In this document: piece after piece, positions 58,001 to 64,000 of the stretch
Position numbering within the stretch: position 1 is the stretch's first letter
Layout: each line of letters begins with the position of its first letter
NCBI GenBank assembly: GCA_026261815.1
Contig: JAMPIT010000682.1
Location: 1,808,001-1,872,000, forward strand
Reading direction: 5' to 3'
Length of the DNA stretch: 64,000 nt
DNA from: Monarcha castaneiventris obscurior
Taxonomy: Eukaryota > Chordata > Aves > Passeriformes > Monarchidae
Translations under genes and position numbers: made by a program
The notes under the pieces: model-generated
Databases searched by the model: none
Told to the model about the DNA's origin: nothing
Seen by the model: the letters and a program-made list of their open reading frames with translations, nothing else

Positions 58001-59853
58001 TATTTTGCCTTCCCCTCCCCTTTTTAAAGAGGGGAAATATGCTGCTATGAGCGTGTCTAAATGTTGCCTGATTTATTTCATAACACCAAGGTGAAAGAAA
58101 ATGGCACTTGCAAGACAAAAACAGACTGGAACTGGAAATTTCTGGCAGTATTTAAGACAGAGAGCCATCAGGATCCTAGGCAGAAGCAGCAAATTTTAAA
58201 CACAGAGAGAGCAAAAATGAAGCAACAGACGGTAGAGACATGTAACTAGAAGCTGCTCTCATGTGGATTCTCCCAAGCTTTGTGCTCAACATTTTCTTCA
58301 ATAGAACTACTTCCCTTTATCCAGTCCCACTGTTTATTGTCACTTAACAAGTTTAAGACCTCAAATGTCAGCTGAGGGTGTTATGCTCAAGGGCCCAGCA
58401 CATCAGGAGGAAATGACGAACTGCACGGGTGCCTTCTTCTCTTTTCTTACAGAGGAGCAGCTAAAAACACACACACAAACAAACCCACAAGGCACTGAGC
58501 CTTGAAATTTAAGTAATTGGATTTTCTGAAGTGTCTCTGTATGCTATCAGATATGCTAGAGAATAGCATCTTTCTACCTTTTTAGCTCGAAAGATCGGGG
58601 GGAAAATAGAATTACATGAGAAGGGTTTCTTCAGTAAGGTGATATAAATTCCCCTGTCACCCCAGGACACTTGATTGTCCCATGTTTCATGCTGGTTGCA
58701 CCAGGAAATTACATTATTTCTGCAGGGAACATTTCCACACTTAAGGACAAAGGGATCATGAAATGATAGTTTTTGATTCTCAGAGAATCTCAAGAGAAGG
58801 AGCGGTGCAGCAGAACTACCACCATGGACTTCCAGAGGGCAGACTTTGGCCCGGTTACGAGACTGGTGGAGAGTCCCTTGGGAGGGCATCCTGAAGGACA
58901 AAGAGATCCAGGATGTTCTCCAAGAAGGGAATTCTAAAGGGGCAAGAGCAGACTGACTGCACGTGCCAAATGATGAGACTTGACCTGTCTGAACAGAGAG
59001 CTGTGTCTGGAACTCGGGGAAAAAAAAGGAGAGTTTATGACCTCTGGAAGAAGGATTGTGCCAAGAGGACAACGGGGATGTTGTGAACCTGTCGGCCTTA
59101 AGTTGCACCAAGGGAGATTTAGACTGGATGTAAGGAAAAACTTCTTCCCAGAAAGGGTTGTCAGGCACTAGAACAGGCTGCCCAGGGAAGTGTTTGAGTC
59201 ACCACTCAATCTGGAGGGATTTAGACGATGTGCAGATGTGTCACTAAGGTTAAATGCTGGGCTTGGCAGTGCCGGGTTAATGGTTAACTTGACCATCTTA
59301 AGGGCCTTTTCCAACCTGAACAATTCCACGATTCTAAAACCTACTGCAAGGACTTACTGTGCTGTTGTCTGCAGCAGATGGCACCGGCTGTTGCAGGAGA
59401 GAAGAAAATGGATTACATGGATGCTGCTGTGATCTGGCATGGCATTTCCTACGCTCCTCTCCCCGGTCAGCAGTGGCCGTGCTCCTGTTAGCTACAGCCA
59501 GCTCTCAAAGATCTCAGAAGCCTTTTGAAGCACTTTAATAAAAAAACCCCGCCATGAGTTCAGTTCATCTGTTTTGCACAGTACTTACTTAAAGCCTGTA
59601 TAAAAGGAACAATCTTTGCACTTGAAGAGCTTTTTCCCTCCGTGCTTGTCGCGGTAGTGGCGCCGGATGCTCTGTATGTAACCCGAGGAGAATTCGCAAA
59701 ATTCACAGTTAAGGATGGCTTCCGCTTTTTCCACTCCTGCAGCACTCCCCGAAAGTGGGATTGGGCTGATGTTGTTGTTGTTCCTGGCCAAGGCTGCTGA
59801 CTGGTAGTGGTTCAACTGCTGCTGAACATCAGGAGGCTCTGAGTACGAAGAGT
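42842..59853 (-). CDS. ZNF462: ZNF462 C-terminal part, six spliced exons (5' partial)
   Basis: This is the 3' part of a split gene for a large nuclear C2H2 zinc-finger protein. The coding segments, in transcript order, are 59853-59589, 57053-56917, 51600-51377, 48996-48864, 44124-44010 and 43043-42842 (265, 137, 224, 133, 115 and 202 nt). All introns are GT-AG and every exon phase fits the next, giving about 358 residues without a stop until TAA at 42842-42844. The conceptual protein has six C-X2-C-X12-H-X3/4-H fingers, a Ser/Asp/Glu-rich acidic linker and a finger-free tail. I identify it from memory of vertebrate ZNF462, which matches closely in the finger region (for example CEFCEFSSGYIQSIRRHYRD) and less in the tail. 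ZNF462 is known as a chromatin-associated developmental regulator whose haploinsufficiency in humans causes Weiss-Kruszka syndrome. The rest of the protein, about 2,000 residues or more, must lie beyond 64000. Confidence 0.95.
43044..44009 (-). other. ZNF462 intron (last)
   Basis: This 966-bp intron has donor GTAAGT at 44009 and a CACCGCAG acceptor ending at 43044. I see no repeat, RNA gene or extra exon in it. Confidence 0.9.
44010..44124 (-). CDS. ZNF462: ZNF462 coding exon with the last C2H2 finger
   Basis: The acceptor is GTCTTTTTCCAG and the donor is AT|GTAAGT. Two bases complete an Asp codon, 37 whole codons follow, and the exon ends with the first two bases of a Met codon. It encodes a short linker (PMMFPDSSAPEK) and one classic finger, CEFCGRSFTEGSEWERHVLR followed by the second zinc-binding His. 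This is the last of the six fingers in the window. The 115-nt length is not a multiple of three. Confidence 0.94.
44125..48863 (-). other. ZNF462 intron
   Basis: This 4.7-kb intron has donor GTCAGT at 48863 and a TTTTTCCAG acceptor. It contains one CR1 fragment (about 45490-45906), antisense to the gene. The rest is unique-looking sequence without a recognisable feature. Confidence 0.9.
45490..45906 (+). mobile_element. CR1 LINE, 3' fragment, intronic
   Basis: This CR1 3' end of the same subfamily as 38640-38957 lies inside a ZNF462 intron, antisense to the gene. It includes the reverse-transcriptase C-terminal region (GCAGCCTGGAGAAGAGGAAT) and the conserved CATGGCAGGGGGTGGAACTG segment. The terminal tail is worn. 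Confidence 0.88.
48864..48996 (-). CDS. ZNF462: ZNF462 coding exon, acidic linker, begins with GTGAGT
   Basis: This 133-nt exon contains no zinc finger. It starts in phase 0 with Val-Ser-Arg (GTG AGT CGT) directly after the acceptor TTTCTTTCAAAG. A close match to the branch-point consensus (TGCTAAC, branch A near 49017) lies about 21 nt upstream. The donor is GAG|GTCAGT. The 44 whole codons encode a hydrophobic/basic stretch (NFELVGRVNLDQLEQMK) and then a strongly acidic run, SSSSDEEEKEEEL, which has the form of casein kinase 2 target sites. The exon's first six bases are themselves a consensus 5' splice site, so this is a candidate for regulated or recursive splicing. Confidence 0.93.
48997..51376 (-). 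other. ZNF462 intron with recursive-splice-like 3' end
   Basis: This 2.4-kb intron runs from donor GTAAGG at 51376 to acceptor TTTCTTTCAAAG at 48997, with a TGCTAAC branch-point match at 49016-49022. I see no repeats or exons inside. The acceptor abuts GTGAGT. Confidence 0.9.
51377..51600 (-). CDS. ZNF462: ZNF462 coding exon with two C2H2 fingers
   Basis: The acceptor is TCCCCACAG and the donor is AAG|GTAAGG, a strong 5' splice site. Two bases complete the Glu codon begun in the previous exon and 74 whole codons follow, ending in phase 0 after Lys. The protein reads a basic linker (SKLSKYLQGVVF), then finger CDKC...HIEKH and finger CQLC...HLRDEH. The first of these has an extra Cys inside the X12 loop (TFTCSSDE). 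Because the exon ends in phase 0 with AAG, joining it to the next exon creates the string AAG|GTGAGT, discussed under findings. Confidence 0.95.
51601..56916 (-). other. ZNF462 intron
   Basis: This 5.3-kb intron has donor GTAAAA and a TCCCCACAG acceptor. It contains a short CR1 3' fragment (about 54335-54558), antisense to the gene. No additional finger-coding exon is visible on the minus strand. Confidence 0.9.
54335..54558 (+). mobile_element. CR1 LINE, short 3' fragment, intronic
   Basis: The final roughly 200 bp of a CR1 are recognisable by GGGGCTGCCCAGGGAGGTTT, GGACTCGATGGTCTCAGAG and the closing AAATGATTCTGTGA. It lies antisense in a ZNF462 intron. Confidence 0.85.
56917..57053 (-). 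CDS. ZNF462: ZNF462 coding exon, half finger plus one C2H2 finger
   Basis: The acceptor is CCTCTCTCACAG and the donor is GTAAAA. The single first base completes the Lys codon left open by the previous exon, and the last base G starts a Glu codon. Forty-five whole codons lie between. They finish the split finger (SAFTMHVEAGH supplies its two zinc-binding His) and then encode a complete finger, RCPLCLYHTKYKRNMIDHIV, ending in LH. The acidic inter-finger linker (AVPEEGPKD) is not the TGEKP type, which is normal for ZNF462-like proteins. The exon is 137 nt, so skipping it would shift the frame. Confidence 0.94.
57054..59588 (-). other. ZNF462 intron
   Basis: This 2.5-kb intron has donor GTAAGT and a TCTCTCACAG acceptor. 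It contains an internally deleted CR1 (about 58745-59336) whose 3' end lies only about 250 bp from the 59589 exon edge. Confidence 0.9.
58745..59336 (+). mobile_element. CR1 LINE with large internal deletion, intronic
   Basis: The left part (about 58745-59090) resembles the CR1 ORF2 region between the endonuclease and reverse transcriptase domains (for example GACTTCCAGAGGGCAGACTT and AAAAAAGGAGAGTTTATGAC). The right part (about 59096-59336) is the 3' end (AGGGAGATTTAGACTGGATG to the ATTCCACGATTCTA tail). Nearly all of the reverse transcriptase is missing at a junction around 59088-59096. The copy is antisense to ZNF462. Confidence 0.8.
59589..59853 (-). CDS. ZNF462: ZNF462 coding exon with one and a half C2H2 fingers
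   Basis: This is the first ZNF462 exon visible in the transcript direction. Its acceptor is a pyrimidine-rich CTGTTTCCCTGCAG ending at 59854, and its donor is GTAAGT at 59588-59583. It begins with the last two bases of an Asp codon and ends with the first two bases of a Lys codon. A Ser/Gln/Asn-rich linker of about 45 residues with a run of four Asn comes first. A full finger follows (C-X2-C-X12-H-X4-H, with its linker reading DKHGGKKLF), then the first half of the next finger (FKCKDCSFYTGF). The second finger is cut by the intron and is completed in the next exon. The reading frame stays open upstream of the acceptor to about 60016, but that stretch does not look like finger or linker sequence, so I take it as intron. 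Confidence 0.93.
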
Positions 59854-60308
59854 CTGCAGGGAAACAGAGCGAAGCTGTTAGTCCAGGTGGATCAACAAAT
59901 CTAAAAAAAGGCTTGATGATGCCTGCTCCAGAACCTACTGGCTTTTGGAAGGGGTCGATCAAGCTGTTGGTTATGAAACTAATCCTGCTTTCTGAAGGGA
60001 TTAAGAGGTGCAGCATTTCTTAATCTAATTTAATGTGTATTCCACAATTTAAAAGGTGAGCAGTATAAATTATGCTCTTTTAGATCTGATTTTGGGGAGG
60101 AAAGGAGTGACACATTTAAATTAAAAGCAGCCTAAAAGGAAACCTGATTTTAAGACACCTAGTTTGTGAAGGTAAAGCCCATTAATCATACTGCCAAATG
60201 TTTTATGTGTTTGGCACATAAATCAGACCAGATCCTCTCAAATATCTTATGCCAGTTCACACAAGGTGAAGATCTGGCATAGGATACATGTAAATAATCT
60301 ATCTATAT

Positions 60309-60342
60309 GGCCAAAAAAAAAAAGAAGAAGAAGAAGAAGAAA
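60309..60342 (+). repeat. A-rich (AAG)n microsatellite
   Basis: A run of about 11 A is followed by five AAG units and an A tail, in a ZNF462 intron. Confidence 0.9.
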
Positions 60343-61739
60343 AATAAATGGATACTCTTCTCTATTCATGCTGATGATGAAATTAAATCACCACTGGAAA
60401 AAAGAGGTGTTTGATCATAAATTCCAGCAAAGCAAACTTTCAAACCACTGCGTTTTGCTATACTGAGAAAAGAGATCTCTACAGACACATCCCTTCTACA
60501 ACCCAGCAGAACTCTGCTACACCATTTTAATGGCATGTGGAGGAACACAGTCCAGAGATGTCTCAGTACTGAAACTGAAAGCTGTAACATGTTGGTTGGA
60601 TACCCCAAAAAAGGAGTGCGGGGGGGAGGGAGGGAGATTGGTGTTGAACCTTTCCCAACACACTGCTTTGAATGTGGAGGTTAGGAATTCATCTGCTTTG
60701 TTCAACATAACCCACAGCTGCCCATGAATGGCACAAATCAAAGCAGATGAATAAAGCACAGATGAATTTCAGTGCAATTTTCCTGAATAGAAGACAAAAG
60801 GCTCTTTTCCTAAGCTTTCTGGAAGGGGAGAAAAAAGCAGTGGGGGGGGGGGTGGGAGGGAAGGCAGGACACAAACTGTACCAGCCACCTCCTGCTTTGA
60901 TGTGTACTTCATTTTCCAAAGCTGAATTCCCCAAGGCTAGATATATAGGAATTCCCTAACAGACACACACTTGTGGGAACGTAACACCATCCATTCCAAC
61001 CAATTAGTATGGGGAGACAAAAGGCAAACAGGCCTATACAACACTGAGTGTGGGGACTTCTCCACCTGTCTTCAAAAGAGCAAAATGCTTGCTTTTCTTT
61101 TCCCACTACCATAAGGCGGGGGTTACCCATGCCCAAGAAATGAATAACAAATAATGACAATAAAAAAAAAAACAAACCAAACCCCGAAACTAAACAGACA
61201 CAGCAGATGAATGTCTCCGGGCTCCCCTGGCTTCAACACCAGGTGTACACAGCAAAGAGAAAGGCAGAGACATGAAAAATTCTGGTAAAATTAATATTTT
61301 TTGTTTTGTTCTCCTTATCCAAGCCCCATGAGCCGAGTGAGGCTGGATTACAACGCAGCATTTATCATCTCTTGCTTCCACCACTTCTACAGCACGTTTG
61401 TTCACCAGGAGGGCTCACAGGGAGCTCCACCTGTTTAAATGTCAAGGCTTTCTTTCCCTTGTGTTTGAAGCAGGCTCTCCACTTCCTTTACTTTGGCACA
61501 GGACAGGCCTGAGGAACTGTAAACCCTCTGCAGAAGCCTCTTCTCTCTCAAAGGCAGCAACTGTGTGCTCACCCTCCTTTGGAACAGAACCCTGAGCGCC
61601 AAGTGCACGGCTCAGAGGGGATTTGCTGACTCACTTCTCTGGGCTACCAGGTTCAGTGATTCTAAAAGCTCAAAACACAGGCAGATTTCTTGACAAGGGC
61701 ATGGCAGCCTAAAAAGCAAGTCCACAGCATTTGAAACGG

Positions 61740-61740
<1 letters not shown>

Positions 61741-61770
<30 letters not shown>
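61741..61770 (+). repeat. Poly(T) run, 30 nt, intronic
   Basis: This uninterrupted T run in a ZNF462 intron reads as A30 in transcript sense. Confidence 0.97.
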
Positions 61771-61774
<4 letters not shown>

Positions 61775-64000
61775 ATACCAGTCAGATTACTCTTAGGGTA
61801 ATGAAGTCTAGTTTGTGGCTCACTTGTTCCCCTCTTCAGGAAGAATGGATCAAAAATTTCCACCACACCACCAATGTTCCTGGCCAAAGACTCAAGAGAT
61901 GTCCATGGCTAAGAAAGCAACAGGTCTGAAAGCGATTCTTTTCAGAAGGAAGTTTTGCTGTTGTCTGCAAGATCTACTTTACTTCAGATGTTTTTACTCC
62001 TCCTATCATCTGGTGTCTATTATTCCAGCTTTCGAACTTTCCATCGGTTATTTACACAGCCCTGTGGAATCTGGTATGTGAAAACAGCAGAAGTGGATAG
62101 CTTCATGTCAATTCCCACACACACAAAAAGCACATCAAGTAGCTTTCCCTGTCACCAGGAACAGCCAGAAGAAAATTCTACCTTTCACGCTGGCCACCTT
62201 GCAGTTTTTAGTATATTGCTCCTCTACAATTAAAATAGTTATGATATTTAGAGGAATAAAAAAAAGCCACCTGAAGAGTTTTTACCAGTGAGTCGTACCC
62301 TTGAACAATGGTAGCATGCATGGCCTGGTGTACCCTTTGCCTTTTCCCTAGCCAAATTCTTTCATTATATGGGAATCTTGCTGCAGCACAAGATTTAGCA
62401 CTTCCTGAAGGAAAACACTCGGGATTAACACACATGTAAAGGGCTCCTGTTGGTGTCTGAGAACCAGCTTGCCAGACAGCTATCCTGACATGAAGGTGCA
62501 GCCCAGCTCCACCAGGAACACCCTGGACAGGGTCCAAAGTTGACTGAAGGCACGGGAAGTTTTCCACGGGGTTCAGCGAGCCCCACCTTCATCGTGCCCA
62601 CTCCAAAACCAGCAGAGGCAGTGGAATGACAGCAAACTGACTTGAGCTTGCCTCCAAAGATCCTGGCACACAGAGCACAGAGCAAACTGCCAGCAAATGA
62701 CAAACAGTGGGATGGGGGGTGAGCTTTCGGATATGTTTTTAAAATTTATCTTTCAAAAGCAGTGTCTCAGAGAAGGGCCAGGGGTTGCAAATCCACAGCC
62801 ACGGAGCAACAGCACTGCTTTAAAAACTGCACTTTTCCTTGGGCACCGGCTGGAAGAGTGGGCTGATGTTCCAGACACATTTTGGAGGTGTTTGCCCCAA
62901 CAACAGGATGCCTGGATGCCAGGCTGGAGAATGAAAGAGGAAAGGAGCAGAGCTTTTCCCTCAGAACTGACCCAAAAACTGAGTCATGGCCGTGCACAAT
63001 GCAAGTTCCACCTCTTCTTTTTCCTGCATCCCAGGCACACAGGGCTGGGAGTGCTCTGATAAAGTGTAAACAACCTTGGCCTGGAGGAGGAAGAGGCTTT
63101 AGCCATCCACGTCTGAAAAAAGTAAGAAAGGCCCTAAGAGCCTACAAAGTCAAAAAGCAGAAAACATTTAAAATAAGCAAAGGGAAGATTTAAGCAAAGT
63201 TGTATTAAGTACATGCAAAACACAACGGCAGCGAATAAACACAAATGAAAGGGAAATGAAATGAAAAATGAAACACCAGGAAGTACCATTTACATTTTAA
63301 GGAAAAAAGGCATTTTTTTTTCACTAAACAGCCTTGAAGCAGCACAGGAAAATAAAGCACATTCATATATGCAATGAAAGGGAAGAAAATGGAACACTTA
63401 GCCCTGACTCATTTGAAACAATCAAACAAACAAAAAAAGCCCACACCCAAAACACTGAGATTCCTTTTTAAAAAGTAATTTTATTCAAAACTAATGGCAG
63501 GACTTCACTGTGCAACTCCAAAAACAACGTAACAGCATAGGATGATCTGAGATAAAATGAAGGACACCTATAGTTGTGTCAAGAGGCAAAAATTAACAGT
63601 TACTGCTGTAGTTACAAACGGAAGAACAGCGGCAACGCTGCAAATCTCAATTTTGAGATTTTACATATAGCATCTACCTACAAAAAACCTGCGCAGGACA
63701 AATAACAAGGCCAACAAATAATGTAACCCCTGCCAGCACCTGTGGATCTGAAAGTCATTATCTTCCCTTAGTATAGAACAGCATTTTTATACCCAAAATT
63801 CCAGAAGTGACTAGTTGAAAGGAAAGCAGGAGAAATGCCTGTCCACGTGGTGATTTATCAACACAGCTGTATCTGAACTACCACTGCACTCTGGCAAGAA
63901 CACACAAACAAGTCCCACTGTCTCCCTCCATGGGCATTTTCCAGAGTCAGGGATCTTGTCACCCTGAAAAATTTATCCTAAGTACAGTACCAACAACTGG

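Larger units (their letters stand above)
59854..64000 (-). other. ZNF462 intron, continues beyond the window
   Basis: Sequence upstream of the first visible exon shows no finger-coding or otherwise convincing exon up to the window edge. It includes an (AAG)n run near 60309-60342, G-rich plus-strand runs at 60621-60638 and 60842-60861, and a 30-nt T run at 61741-61770. A very small exon could be missed by eye. Confidence 0.75.

Noticed and set aside
58509..59168. 219-codon minus-strand open frame in a ZNF462 intron
   Set aside because: It is antisense to the internally deleted CR1 and in no phase-compatible splice context.
59854..60016. Upstream extension of the first visible ZNF462 exon
   Set aside because: The frame is open to 60016, but a good acceptor with pyrimidine tract sits at 59854 and the extension does not resemble ZNF462; an alternative longer exon is possible but unsupported.
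60842..60861. G-rich plus-strand runs in the upstream intron, also 60621-60638 and 21302-21320
   Set aside because: They have only three clear G runs each or lie on the non-transcript strand, so the G-quadruplex case is much weaker than for the 3' UTR motifs.

Overview
This is vertebrate nuclear DNA, almost certainly from a bird. The evidence is several 3'-truncated CR1 LINEs with the typical avian 3' tail, sparse small interspersed repeats, and one split gene whose exons encode a recognisable vertebrate zinc-finger protein. A songbird is plausible from the look of the CR1 copies, but I cannot prove the order.

The only protein-coding gene I can support is the 3' end of ZNF462, on the minus strand. 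Six coding exons lie between 59853 and 42842. Every junction is GT-AG and the phases match exon to exon. Together they encode about 358 C-terminal residues: six C2H2 zinc fingers, an acidic serine/glutamate linker and a short C-terminal tail ending at a TAA codon at 42842-42844. The upstream exons, including the very large internal exon known in this family, lie beyond position 64000. The 3' UTR probably runs from 42841 to about 40110. A proximal polyadenylation signal sits just after the stop codon and a distal one sits near 40130, each followed by GU-rich sequence. The 3' UTR also carries two predicted RNA G-quadruplexes, a perfect 14-bp hairpin, a GTC/GTT-type triplet run and many long A tracts (in mRNA sense).

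The region from 1 to about 40100 lies downstream of ZNF462 and appears intergenic. It contains CR1 copies, simple repeats, a 19-bp minisatellite (28117-28483), a compound (GGAAAAAA)n/(GGAAAA)n microsatellite (10671-10804), a 330-bp A/C-only-strand tract (about 9157-9490), and two copies of an unidentified 114-bp sequence about 3.4 kb apart. Three AT-rich blocks look like candidate conserved non-coding elements. Known gene order around ZNF462 would make this a regulatory desert between ZNF462 and RAD23B/KLF4; that is background knowledge, not visible here.

No bacterial-type system, CRISPR array, operon or complete mobile element is present. The best leads are an exon of ZNF462 that begins with a perfect 5' splice-site sequence (a recursive-splicing signature with a poison outcome if skipped), and the structured 3' UTR with a predicted G-quadruplex 12 nt upstream of the proximal AAUAAA.
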